Shown: positions 1 to 6,938 of the stretch, piece by piece
How the letters are laid out: each line of letters opens with the position of its first letter
How positions within the stretch are numbered: the first letter of the stretch is position 1
NCBI GenBank assembly: GCA_910579285.1
Contig: CAJTTT010000039.1
Span: 1-21,366, forward strand
Length of the DNA stretch: 21,366 nt
Origin: an uncultured Lachnospiraceae bacterium
GTDB taxonomy: Bacteria; Bacillota; Clostridia; Lachnospirales; Lachnospiraceae
Direction: 5' to 3'
Notes under the pieces: model-generated
Seen by the model: only the letters and a program-made list of their open reading frames with translations
The model's database searches: none
What the model was told of the DNA's origin: nothing
Program-made: the position numbers and the translations under genes

Positions 1-324
1 GGGCTGAATCCGCTTCATGGTAGGCCCCTTGTTCGCATAGCACTCTGCTACATAAAGGTTTTCCGGATTCGGGTACTTTGTGGGATCCTGACTGTATTTG
101 TACTCAGCGTTTGCGATAGCCGACTCCAGCAGCTTCTTGATGATGCTGGACGCATATCTGGGATTATATGCAAGGATTCCGAGCGCTGTCTCGACATCCT
201 TCCCCCTGATCGCATCTAACACGAAACAAGCTTTCTGTACAGACACACGGGCATATGACAGCTTTGCCGAAGGTCTGACATCCTTGTTCGCATTTCTCTC
301 TCTCTTTATCTGGGATCTATGTCC
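1..324 (-). CDS. rplV: Ribosomal protein L22 (partial; no visible start)
   Basis: L22 is a large-subunit protein that lines the exit tunnel and binds 23S rRNA. The frame running down from base 324 reads GHRSQIKRERNANKD, then LSYARVSVQKACFVLDAIRG and, near the window edge, ANKGPTMKRIQP, which is clear L22. 108 codons are visible and the C-terminus is cut by the left edge. L22 of this group normally begins MAKGHRSQIKRERN. Here the codons before GH are TGA and TAA, and no ATG, GTG or TTG opens this frame until a GTG about 27 codons in. The only possible early starter is a rare ATA at 309-307. The gene overlaps the 3' end of rpsS in another frame. Either a small deletion has removed the start and the spacer, or the sequence carries an error. 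Product identity is near certain; integrity is doubtful. Confidence 0.85.
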
Positions 325-578
325 TTATCATGTCCTCTATAAGTTCTGGTCGCCACGAACTCTCCGAGTTTATGACCAACCATATCCTCTGTAACATATA
401 CCGGTACATGCTTTCTTCCGTCATGGACTGCAAAGGTGTGTCCTACGAAAGAAGGGAAAATCGTAGACCGGCGGGACCAGGTCTTGATAACCTGCTTCTG
501 TCCCGACGCATTCATTGCATCTACTTTTTTCAGTAAGCTCGCATCTGCGAACGGTCCTTTTTTCAATGATCTTGCCAT
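306..578 (-). CDS. rpsS: Ribosomal protein S19
   Basis: S19 is a small-subunit head protein that pairs with S13 and contacts the A-site region. The 90-residue product begins MARSLKKGPF and carries the S19 signature VHDGRKHVPVYVTEDMVGHK, followed by LGEF and RTYRGH. A GGAGG site lies just upstream of the ATG, and the gene follows rplB by 16 nt in normal S10-operon order. The last residues, after RGHDKD, are IDPR. From memory, relatives are about 92-93 residues with a Lys/Arg-rich tail. The bases encoding this odd end also encode the first L22 residues (GHRSQIKR) in another frame, so the true tail was probably lost at the junction. Confidence 0.95.
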   Translation of the reverse strand: MARSLKKGPFADASLLKKVDAMNASGQKQVIKTWSRRSTIFPSFVGHTFAVHDGRKHVPVYVTEDMVGHKLGEFVATRTYRGHDKDIDPR

Positions 579-594
579 GATCTATCCTCCTATA

Positions 595-1437
595 TTATTT
601 GATGGCTCTGCCGTCTCTTCTTCTCACAATCAGCTTATTGGAAGCCTTCTTTTTCTTACGGGTCTTAAGACCGAGTGCCGGTTTACCCCAAGGTGTACAC
701 GGGCCCGGGCGTCCAATCGGAGCGCGGCCCTCACCGCCGCCGTGCGGGTGATCATTCGGGTTCATAACGGAACCGCGGACGGTAGGACGGATGCCCATGT
801 GGCGCTTACGTCCAGCCTTACCGATCTTAATCAGGTTGTGGTCTGTGTTGCCCACTGTTCCGATGGAAGCTCTGCACACGATCGGAACCATTCTCATCTC
901 GCCGGAGGGCAGTCTCAAGGTTGCGTACTTGCCTTCCTTCGCCATCAGCTGTGCGCTGTTGCCGGCAGAACGTACCATCTGGCCGCCCTTTCCGGGATAT
1001 AACTCAACATTGTGAACCAGTGTACCTACAGGGATCTCAGACAGGGGCAGGCAGTTGCCTACTCTGATTTCGGCCTCGGGTCCGTTCATTACCTTCATGC
1101 CGTCCTTCAGTCCCTCGGGTGCAAGGATGTATGCCTTCTCACCATCCTCGTAGCAGATCAGCGCGATGTTAGCCGTTCTATTGGGATCATACTCAATACC
1201 GATCACCTTTGCGCTGATGCCGTCCTTATTTCTCTTAAAATCAACGTTTCTGTATAATCTTCTGCTTCCGCCGCCGTGGTGTCTCACCGTGATCTTACCC
1301 TGATTGTTACGACCTGCGTTCTTCTTCAAAGAAGTGCAGAGCGCCTTCTCGGGAGTCGTCTTTGTGATCTCGCTGAAATCAGAGCCGGTCATGTTACGTC
1401 TCGACGGTGTATATGGGTTATATGTCTTGATTGCCAT
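595..1437 (-). CDS. rplB: Ribosomal protein L2
   Basis: L2 is a core 23S rRNA-binding protein needed for subunit association and the peptidyl-transferase centre. The 280-residue product has normal family length. It begins MAIKTYNPYTPSRRNMT, has the RHHGGGSRRLYR stretch near residues 52-63, and carries the C-terminal signature MNPNDHPHGGGEGRAPIGR at about 225-243, including the conserved histidines near residue 230. It ends with a Lys/Arg-rich tail. AAAGGAG precedes the ATG at good distance. It is separated from rplW by an unusually long 194-nt gap with strong secondary structure, whereas the other S10-operon gaps in this window are much shorter. Confidence 0.98.
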   Translation of the reverse strand: MAIKTYNPYTPSRRNMTGSDFSEITKTTPEKALCTSLKKNAGRNNQGKITVRHHGGGSRRLYRNVDFKRNKDGISAKVIGIEYDPNRTANIALICYEDGEKAYILAPEGLKDGMKVMNGPEAEIRVGNCLPLSEIPVGTLVHNVELYPGKGGQMVRSAGNSAQLMAKEGKYATLRLPSGEMRMVPIVCRASIGTVGNTDHNLIKIGKAGRKRHMGIRPTVRGSVMNPNDHPHGGGEGRAPIGRPGPCTPWGKPALGLKTRKKKKASNKLIVRRRDGRAIK

Positions 1438-1472
1438 GATCTCTTATCTCCTTTTCTAAATTTATCTCACAA

Positions 1473-1629
1473 CCCGGAAAAGACTCCTGAAATTCTCTTA
1501 ACCGGGCTTGCTGAGAACCGCTCGCTGTTTTGAATCCCATGCTGCCGGGAATCGCTTGCGATTCTCTCAACCGAAACTATAGATTTTCTTAGGCGGCGTC
1601 CTCAGACGCCTCAGAAAATCTTTTCGGTT
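1473..1629 (-). other. Structured intergenic region between rplW and rplB
   Basis: This 194-nt gap (1438-1631) holds no gene but has several inverted repeats. The longest spans 1569-1629: AACCGAAA (1569-1576) pairs with TTTCGGTT (1622-1629), AGATTTTCT pairs with AGAAAATCT inside it, and GGCGTC-CTCA-GACGCC forms the tip. A second hairpin, GAATCGC-TT-GCGATTC, lies at 1549-1564. A third, CCCGG..AAGA / TCTT..CCGGG, lies at 1473-1506. The GCGATTCTC arm (1558-1566) can alternatively pair with GAGAACCGC (1513-1521), so two folds compete. The function is unknown. It could be an RNA processing site, a second r-protein leader or an attenuator. Confidence 0.6.
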
Positions 1630-1631
1630 TA

Positions 1632-1931
1632 TTAGAGTCCTGCAAAAATCTCAATATCCTTGCTGTCCTCGGTAAGCTGTACAACCGCTTTCTTGGTCTT
1701 TGCGGTCTTTCCGTACACCATGCCGCGTCTCTTTGTCTTACCAACCTGGTTCATGGTGTTAACCTTCTGAACCTTCGCGCCCTCGAACATCTTTTCCACA
1801 GCCTCTTTGATCTGTGTCTTGTTTGCCTCGGGATGAACTAAGAAGGTGTACTTCTTCTCGCTCATGCCTGCCATACTCTTCTCTGTAATCACAGGTTTGA
1901 GGATCACATCATAATACTGAATCGCTGCCAT
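1632..1931 (-). CDS. rplW: Ribosomal protein L23
   Basis: L23 sits at the tunnel exit and is the docking site for trigger factor and SRP. The 99-residue product begins MAAIQYYDVILKPVITEKS, the conserved L23 start, then continues KYTFLVHPEANKTQIKEAVE and VNTMNQVGKTKRRG, all typical. Its ATG overlaps the TAA of rplD by one base (TAATG), and a GAGGTG site lies inside the end of rplD, so the two are translationally coupled. Confidence 0.97.
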   Translation of the reverse strand: MAAIQYYDVILKPVITEKSMAGMSEKKYTFLVHPEANKTQIKEAVEKMFEGAKVQKVNTMNQVGKTKRRGMVYGKTAKTKKAVVQLTEDSKDIEIFAGL

Positions 1932-2551
1932 TATGCAAACACCTCCTCGATCTTAGCTACGGCATCCTTGGTGAGCACCAGCGTGTCGCCCTTGAGGATG
2001 TCATAGACATTGATATTCTCAGCTACCGCCGTGTTGACTGTGGGAAGGTTTCTTGCAGAAAGAATCACGTTCTCATCCTGTCCGCCAATCACTACCATCG
2101 CCTTGCCAACCTTTAAGTTATCCATAACCTTCTTGAACTCTTTGGTCTTAACTGCATCAAGCTTCAGCTCGTCGAGCACGATCAGCTTGTTGTCCTGTAC
2201 TCTGCTTGTCAGAACCGACTTGAGGGCCGCCCTCTTCTCCTTCTTGTTCAGCTTGAAGGAATAATCTCTGGGTGTGGGTGCAAATACAACGCCGCCGCCC
2301 TTCCACTGGGGTGATCTGGTGGAACCCTGTCTCGCATGACCCGTCCCCTTCTGTCTCCAGGGCTTTCTGCCGCCGCCGGAAACCTCCGAGCGTGTCTTGG
2401 CTTTCTGTGTGCCCTGACGCTTATTGGCAAGGTTCTGGACAACTGCCATGTGTACCAGGTGCTCATTGATCTCGACACCAAACACCGCATCATTTAAGTC
2501 CATCTTGCCGACTTCTTTACCTTCCATATTATAAACAGATACGTTTGCCAT
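1931..2551 (-). CDS. rplD: Ribosomal protein L4
   Basis: L4 is an assembly-initiating 23S-binding protein whose extended loop reaches the exit tunnel. In enterobacteria it also represses its own S10 operon. The 206-residue product has the loop signature SGGGRKPWRQKGTGHARQGS at about residues 58-77, followed by PQWKGGGVVFAP. The globular C-terminal half is normal. It starts 35 nt after rplC, with an AGGAGG-like site before the ATG. Whether L4 is the regulator here is not known. The structured leader upstream of rpsJ makes an r-protein feedback loop plausible, but the effector cannot be read from sequence. Confidence 0.97.
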   Translation of the reverse strand: MANVSVYNMEGKEVGKMDLNDAVFGVEINEHLVHMAVVQNLANKRQGTQKAKTRSEVSGGGRKPWRQKGTGHARQGSTRSPQWKGGGVVFAPTPRDYSFKLNKKEKRAALKSVLTSRVQDNKLIVLDELKLDAVKTKEFKKVMDNLKVGKAMVVIGGQDENVILSARNLPTVNTAVAENINVYDILKGDTLVLTKDAVAKIEEVFA

Positions 2552-2586
2552 CTGAATGGTCCTCCTTTCATCTGTGACCTAAGCCA

Positions 2587-3273
2587 CTATTTCGCATCAA
2601 CCTTAGTTGTCTCTTTGATGGTTACTAAGGCCTTTCTGGGACCGGGCACCGCGCCCTTTACCAGAATGAGGTTCTTGTCTGCGTCAACCCTCACTACTTT
2701 GAGGTTCTGTACTGTAACCTTCACGCAGCCCATGTGTCCCGGCATTCCCTTGCCCTTAAACACCTTGCTGGGTGAGGAGCAGGCGCCGTTGGAACCCTGA
2801 TGGCGATGGAATTTAGAACCGTGTGTCATAGGTCCTCTGTGCTGGCCATGTCTCTTGATCGCGCCCTGGAATCCCTTACCTTTGGAGATCGCCGTCGCGT
2901 CCACTCTGTCGCCAGCCTCAAAGATATCCGCCTTGATCTCGCTGCCGAGTGTATACTCGTCCGCGTTATCAAACTTAAACTCTCTGATAAATCTCTTGCA
3001 GGAAACGCCTGCCTTATCGAAGTGCCCCTTCTGTGCCTTGTTCACACCGTGACGATGGATCACTTCTTTCTTACCGCCCTTGTCCTTATTGACGATTCTT
3101 TCCTTCTTGTCCACAAAACCTACCTGCACCGCGCTGTAACCATCGTTCTCCACGGTCTTAATCTGCGTCACTGCGCAGGGGCCTGCCTGAAGTACGGTAA
3201 CCGGTGTCAGTGTACCGTCTTCGTTGAAGATTTGAGTCATTCCGACTTTTGTTGCCAAGATTGCTTTTTTCAT
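2587..3273 (-). CDS. rplC: Ribosomal protein L3
   Basis: L3 is an early-assembly 23S-binding protein whose loop approaches the peptidyl-transferase centre. The 228-residue product begins MKKAILATKVGMTQIFNEDG and contains KGKGFQGAIKRHG, then GPMTHGSKFHRHQGSNGA and KVFKGKGMPGHMG, the standard L3 loop. It is somewhat longer than the roughly 210-residue norm because of its C-terminal part. GGAGGT lies upstream of the ATG. A 125-nt gap separates it from rpsJ. In that gap I see only a very short ACCG-AAAA-CGGT hairpin followed by T residues, too weak to call a terminator. Confidence 0.98.
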   Translation of the reverse strand: MKKAILATKVGMTQIFNEDGTLTPVTVLQAGPCAVTQIKTVENDGYSAVQVGFVDKKERIVNKDKGGKKEVIHRHGVNKAQKGHFDKAGVSCKRFIREFKFDNADEYTLGSEIKADIFEAGDRVDATAISKGKGFQGAIKRHGQHRGPMTHGSKFHRHQGSNGACSSPSKVFKGKGMPGHMGCVKVTVQNLKVVRVDADKNLILVKGAVPGPRKALVTIKETTKVDAK

Positions 3274-3398
3274 TTTCCTTTTTACCTCCTGTCTTCTACA
3301 GCGGATTCCCTTCTGCCCTCCGCGCGAAAAACCGTTTTCGGTCCTTCAGGCGCTGATCCCATCGTAATTTGCGTTGGGGAATCTTTCTAGTAGGGGTC

Positions 3399-3716
3399 TT
3401 ATTTGTTCTTCATCTTGATGTCGATATAAACACCAGCCGGCATCTCCAGTCTCTGGAGTGCATCCACCGTCTTGGGGGTGGGGGTGATGATATCAATGAG
3501 CCTCTTGTGGGTTCTCTGCTCGAACTGCTCTCTGGAATCCTTGTACTTGTGAACCGCACGCAGGATGGTGATGACTTCCTTCTTAGTAGGAAGGGGCACC
3601 GGGCCGCTCACCTGGGATCCGTTTTTCTTAACAGTTTCAATGATTTTCTTCGCCGATGCATCCACCAACTGATGGTCATAGGCTTTCAGGGTGATTCTCA
3701 TTACTTGACTTGCCAT
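3399..3716 (-). CDS. rpsJ: Ribosomal protein S10
   Basis: S10 is a small-subunit head protein (also NusE in antitermination) and the first gene of the operon. The chosen start gives 105 residues beginning MASQVMRITLKAYDHQLVD, with PLPTKKEVITILRAVHKYKDS and the usual end IDIKMKNK. The open frame continues 21 codons further upstream to 3779, but that part does not resemble S10. A strong AAAAGGAGG at 3728-3736 lies 11 nt before the ATG at 3716, which fixes the start. A second ATG five codons in (MRITL) is possible. The gene is preceded by a long structured leader and a good promoter. Confidence 0.97.
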   Translation of the reverse strand: MASQVMRITLKAYDHQLVDASAKKIIETVKKNGSQVSGPVPLPTKKEVITILRAVHKYKDSREQFEQRTHKRLIDIITPTPKTVDALQRLEMPAGVYIDIKMKNK

Positions 3717-3955
3717 AAAAAAAGTCGCCTCCTTTTCGCACTTTTTAAAGCTTAAGTACGACAAGCGGTGACTGTACACTCTCCCGTGTGTGTCCTATGC
3801 ATTCACATATCTGATCACAAACACGTCGTTTCCGGCTGACCGGACATTTTGCCTGTACAGTGACTTGTCGTCAGTTTCCTAACTTGACATTCGCTCCACG
3901 GAAAACCTGCCACGCGGGCAGCAACCTCACGCTTCACAGCTATCATGCCACAGCA
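3717..3955 (-). promoter_or_regulatory. Structured S10-operon leader RNA
   Basis: About 240 nt of transcribed leader lie between the predicted promoter and rpsJ and encode no convincing peptide. A nested long-range helix closes its central part: bases 3864-3871 pair with 3758-3765 (ACGACAAG with CTTGTCGT in the RNA), and 3854-3861 pair with 3771-3778 (ACTGTACA with TGTACAGT). Upstream are hairpins at 3907-3921 (CTGCC-CGCGT-GGCAG in the RNA) and 3870-3888 (GTC-A-AGTT loop AGGA). A competing stem, 3737-3743 with 3754-3760, sits just before the ribosome binding site and uses three bases of the closing helix. This architecture fits an autoregulatory ribosomal-protein leader. An S10-type leader motif has been proposed for Clostridia, as I recall; whether this is that motif is unverified. 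Confidence 0.7.
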
Positions 3956-3961
3956 CAAACT

Positions 3962-3990
3962 AGTATATATGATGTTTTCGGGAATTGCAA
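3962..3990 (-). promoter_or_regulatory. Promoter of the S10 operon
   Basis: Read on the minus strand, TTGCAA (3985-3990) and TATACT (3962-3967) are separated by exactly 17 bp, matching a sigma-A promoter. Transcription would begin near 3955. No comparably good site lies closer to rpsJ. Confidence 0.75.
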
Positions 3991-4164
3991 GCACTATTTC
4001 AGAGAAAAACAGGGAAAACTCCTCTGATATTGTACAAAATTTAATACATTACCTCTTTTCTCCCTTTTCTATGTTATTCTTACTTTAATAAATACAACAC
4101 ACACTGGCCGCATTTGCCGTCAAACGATATCCGCCGCAAAACAGGCACAAGAAAGGAATATACC

Positions 4165-5040
4165 ATGTGGATCGCAGACAACTGGAAAGACTATGAAGTG
4201 ATAGACTGTTCAAAGGGAGAAAAGCTGGAACGCTGGGGCAGATATATCTTGGTGCGCCCCGATCCCCAGGTCATTTGGGAAACGCCGCAGACAGAGGAAC
4301 GCTGGAAAAAGAAAAACGGCCACTATCACCGCAGCCAGAAAGGCGGAGGCGAATGGGAATTTTTCGATCTGCCGCAGGAATGGAGCATCCGTTACCGGGA
4401 TCTGACCTTCCGGCTCAAACCGTTCAGTTTCAAACACACCGGGCTTTTCCCGGAACAGGCGGTGAACTGGGATTGGTTTTCTTCTATTATAAAGAAGGCA
4501 AAAACCAATGCTCCCGACAGGCCGCTCAAAGTCCTGAACCTTTTTGCCTACACTGGCGGCGCCACTCTCGCTGCAGCCGCTGCCGGCGCGGCAGTCACCC
4601 ATGTGGATGCCTCAAAAGGCATGGTTACCTGGGCGAAGGAGAATGCTGCCGCCTCAGGGCTTTCCGATGCGCCGATCCGCTGGCTGGTGGACGACTGCGT
4701 AAAATTCGTGGAACGGGAAATCCGCCGCGGAAACACCTACGACGGTATCATCATGGATCCGCCCTCCTACGGGCGAGGCCCCAAAGGCGAAATCTGGAAA
4801 ATCGAGGAAAATGTGTTTCCCCTGATTCAGCTGGCCGCAAAACTGCTGTCCGAAAATGCCCTGTTTTTTCTTGTAAATTCCTACACCACCGGGCTTCAGC
4901 CCGCAGTGCTCACCTATATGATGCACACTGCCCTCGTTCCGAAATACGGCGGCCGTGTGGAATCCTCGGAAATCGGACTGCCCGTTTCCTCAAACGGACT
5001 CGTGCTTCCATGCGGCGCTTCCGGCCGGTGGTTTACATAA
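4165..5040 (+). CDS. Class I SAM-dependent methyltransferase (COG1092-like)
   Basis: This is a probable cytosolic RNA methyltransferase of the RlmI/RlmK-related group. The ATG at 4165 is chosen because AAGGA lies 7 nt upstream. The open frame reaches back to a TTG at 4114, but that part looks unrelated. The 291 residues contain KHTGLFPEQAVNWDW (about 90-104), the SAM-binding motif I VLNLFAYTGGAT (123-134), an acidic residue at the end of the next strand (VDAS, 147-150), and the catalytic-type motif IIMDPPSYGRGPKGEIW (195-211). There is no N-terminal PUA domain of the RlmI kind. It is the only plus-strand gene in the window and stands divergent from the S10 operon. A ribosomal RNA substrate is tempting from that position but is not shown. 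I could not pick a convincing promoter in 4021-4164. Confidence 0.85.
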   Translation: MWIADNWKDYEVIDCSKGEKLERWGRYILVRPDPQVIWETPQTEERWKKKNGHYHRSQKGGGEWEFFDLPQEWSIRYRDLTFRLKPFSFKHTGLFPEQAVNWDWFSSIIKKAKTNAPDRPLKVLNLFAYTGGATLAAAAAGAAVTHVDASKGMVTWAKENAAASGLSDAPIRWLVDDCVKFVEREIRRGNTYDGIIMDPPSYGRGPKGEIWKIEENVFPLIQLAAKLLSENALFFLVNSYTTGLQPAVLTYMMHTALVPKYGGRVESSEIGLPVSSNGLVLPCGASGRWFT

Positions 5041-5056
5041 TTTATCACAACATAGT

Positions 5057-5092
5057 ATCCCGGGATCACAGCCACATCCCGGGATTTCCTTT
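5057..5092. terminator. Terminator between convergent genes
   Basis: Two copies of the self-complementary ATCCCGGGAT (5057-5066 and 5076-5085) are separated by 9 nt and form a 10-bp GC-rich stem. On the plus strand TTTCCTTT follows. It lies 17 bases after the methyltransferase stop and 22 bases beyond the stop of the opposing TraX gene, so it probably serves both, most clearly the plus-strand gene. Confidence 0.75.
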
Positions 5093-5106
5093 CCGCGCCT
5101 ACAAGT

Positions 5107-5898
5107 TTACATAACTTCAGCAACCCTCGCAATTCCATATAGGATCAGCAGATGCACCGGATAAAACGCATAATAAAATGGTTTTGGGAGCTGCCGCCCC
5201 TTCTCACCGTTATAGAGAAAAATAAGCAGGAAGGCAAGCAGTCCATACATTTCCCGCAGAGAAGACCAGAACAGGTCATCCGCCGTAATCCACCCTGCAT
5301 AGCGGATCAGATTGGATCCCCATGTACCAAACAGCATGACCAGTCCCGCCGCCATAAACTGGATACCCCCGTCCTTTTCCCGGGTCTGATACATGGTAAA
5401 AATCAGGAGAACCCCCATAAAACGGTAATCGGTGCAAAAAAGAAACGCCGCCGAGCACCCCGCCAGCAGCACAATCCAGCGCCCACCCGCCGCAAAAACA
5501 TTCCTATAATGGGAGAGATATTCCCATATGGTCAGCGTCAGCACACCCAGAAACAATGTCCAGTACACATTCTGTACGCCCCAGTCTGTCAGTTTCCCCG
5601 AAAGCGCCAGATCAAAAGGAATCTCAGAAATCAGCGCAAACAAAAAAAGCCGCAGTAAAAACCGTCCCCTGCTCCTTGTATAAAAGAAACCCTCCACAAT
5701 CAAATATGTGAACAGTATAAACGAAACCCTGCCCACTGCTCTGCCGGCGCGGTAAATCGGCTCAAGGCGCGGATCCCATCTGCCATCCACCGTATACAGT
5801 CCCATATAATTAAGAAAGACAACCGCAAAAAAGTGGTCTATCAGCATCGTAACATACGCGGTGTTTTTCAACACCGCGCCTGTAAGCCCATCCTTCAT
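5107..5898 (-). CDS. TraX-family integral membrane protein
   Basis: The 263-residue protein has about eight hydrophobic segments. Near the start is AYVTMLIDHFFAVVF (residues 14-28), then GRVSFILFTYLIVEGFFYT (56-74), and near the C-terminus FYYAFYPVHLLILY (241-254). These are the features of the TraX family, whose founder is needed for N-acetylation of F pilin. Chromosomal homologues are common in Clostridia, with no pilus in the neighbourhood and unknown substrates. Here an acyltransferase role is only an analogy. AGGAGGA overlaps the TAG of the preceding gene, which ends 8 nt before this ATG, so the two are coupled. No conjugation genes are visible nearby. Confidence 0.85.
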   Translation of the reverse strand: MKDGLTGAVLKNTAYVTMLIDHFFAVVFLNYMGLYTVDGRWDPRLEPIYRAGRAVGRVSFILFTYLIVEGFFYTRSRGRFLLRLFLFALISEIPFDLALSGKLTDWGVQNVYWTLFLGVLTLTIWEYLSHYRNVFAAGGRWIVLLAGCSAAFLFCTDYRFMGVLLIFTMYQTREKDGGIQFMAAGLVMLFGTWGSNLIRYAGWITADDLFWSSLREMYGLLAFLLIFLYNGEKGRQLPKPFYYAFYPVHLLILYGIARVAEVM

Positions 5899-5906
5899 CC
5901 TTCCTC

Positions 5907-6776
5907 CTACGCAAGCGCATCCACGTTGGCGCCCGCAGCCAGTTCCGCCGCAGACTGCCCGGTCTCTGCAGGTACCGGGATATCCACACCCTGGAGCTCC
6001 AGCGATACCGCCGGATTTGCCTCCTGCTGAAACACCTGCTGTATGCCTTCCTGCTTCTCCCGCGCGAGCTTATTGAACATCGCTTTCAGATATTTCATAT
6101 CCGCCTCCACGATATCCTTCATCTCAGCGGCACGGTGTTTCTTCCGCAGCTCGTCAATCTCCTCCGGCGACATCTCCTGCTCCGTGGCGCCCATGTACTC
6201 CTTCATAAGATCGTTGGCTCCGCCCGTCTGTTCCAGCTCCTGCATGAGCCTCTCATACTCCTCCATAAGCTCCTGCATCCGTTCCAGTTCCTCATCCTTC
6301 AGGTTCTCCATAGACTCCTCGAGCTTCTTCATCTGCTCATCCTCGTCCGATGCCGCTCCCTGCTCAATGAGACCTTTTCCCGTAGCCGCCGCCTTCTCTT
6401 CCTCCTCCAGATGTTTCTTCTTCCTGCGCGCAACCCGCTCCATCTTTCTGGCATGGATGATCGCATGACGAAGATCGGTCTCATCATACTTGCCGCTCAT
6501 CTGCTTTCTGAGAAGAGAAACCACTTCCTCGCGTGCTTTCGTGATTACCCTGCGCGCCCCTGTGGAGGTGTTGTTCATGGTAATCTGCCTCGAAATTTTT
6601 TTATAATTATAATTCAGCTTTTTCTTCTTCTGTCTGGCTTTACTCTTCTGGATCCTGATCGCATCCGCCGTTTTCTTTGCCGCAATGCCTGCGCACTCGT
6701 TCTTAATGTCCTGCTTCGTCCTGCGCTGATAAGGGTCGGGCGATGCAGCCGGATTGGTTCCTATCTCTATGCCCAT
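5907..6776 (-). CDS. Charged coiled-coil protein of unknown function
   Basis: I do not recognise a characterised family. The ATG at 6776 is chosen because GGAGG (6785-6789) lies 8 nt upstream; the frame is open to an ATG at 6890 that has no ribosome binding site. The 289 residues contain no signal peptide or membrane segment. Residues 17-66 are very basic, with a run of five Lys near 49-53. Residues about 73-128 form a conserved-looking helical block (TGARRVITKAREEVVSLLRK ... HAIIHARKMERVARRKKKHL). Residues 145-185 are an acidic, Met-rich coiled coil. Another helical stretch covers 203-250, and the tail is Ala/Pro-rich. The gene is followed at 8 nt by the TraX gene. A scaffold or nucleic-acid-binding role is possible but unproven. 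Confidence 0.75.
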   Translation of the reverse strand: MGIEIGTNPAASPDPYQRRTKQDIKNECAGIAAKKTADAIRIQKSKARQKKKKLNYNYKKISRQITMNNTSTGARRVITKAREEVVSLLRKQMSGKYDETDLRHAIIHARKMERVARRKKKHLEEEEKAAATGKGLIEQGAASDEDEQMKKLEESMENLKDEELERMQELMEEYERLMQELEQTGGANDLMKEYMGATEQEMSPEEIDELRKKHRAAEMKDIVEADMKYLKAMFNKLAREKQEGIQQVFQQEANPAVSLELQGVDIPVPAETGQSAAELAAGANVDALA

Positions 6777-6803
6777 ACTCATATCCTCCATGATGCTGTC
6801 GAA

Positions 6804-6823
6804 GCGGCAAATCCGTTTGCCGC
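6804..6823. repeat. Perfect inverted repeat upstream of the coiled-coil gene
   Basis: GCGGCAAA and TTTGCCGC flank a 4-nt loop, giving an 8-bp perfect stem. It lies 14 bp upstream of the GGAGG site of the coiled-coil gene. No T-run follows on the minus strand, so it is unlikely to be a simple terminator. It may be an operator or a 5'-UTR hairpin. Confidence 0.5.
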
Positions 6824-6938
6824 CGTCCTGCCTGGGAGCCGCCTGTCTTTTGCGGCCTTTTTTCGCTTCACAGCCGACTGTCTGCCACATATGGCTGTTA
6901 TAGTATATATCGACCAGACAGGCCGTATTATTTAGGCG

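Noticed and set aside
3330..3350. ACCG-AAAA-CGGT plus T-run in the rplC-rpsJ gap as a terminator
   Set aside because: A 4-bp stem is too weak, and termination here would silence an essential operon.
3717..3779. 21-residue N-terminal extension of S10
   Set aside because: The sequence is unlike any S10, lies in the structured leader, and contains the strong ribosome binding site of the true start.
4275..5114. Second plus-strand frame of 279 codons overlapping the methyltransferase
   Set aside because: Its composition is Arg/Pro/His-rich and family-free, whereas the overlapping frame has full methyltransferase motifs.
5107..5898. TraX as evidence of a conjugative element
   Set aside because: No relaxase, mating-pair, integrase or attachment-site sequence is visible, and TraX homologues are common on Clostridial chromosomes.
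6777..6890. 38-residue extension of the coiled-coil protein from an ATG at 6890
   Set aside because: There is no ribosome binding site at 6890, a good one serves 6776, and the segment contains a hairpin typical of non-coding DNA.
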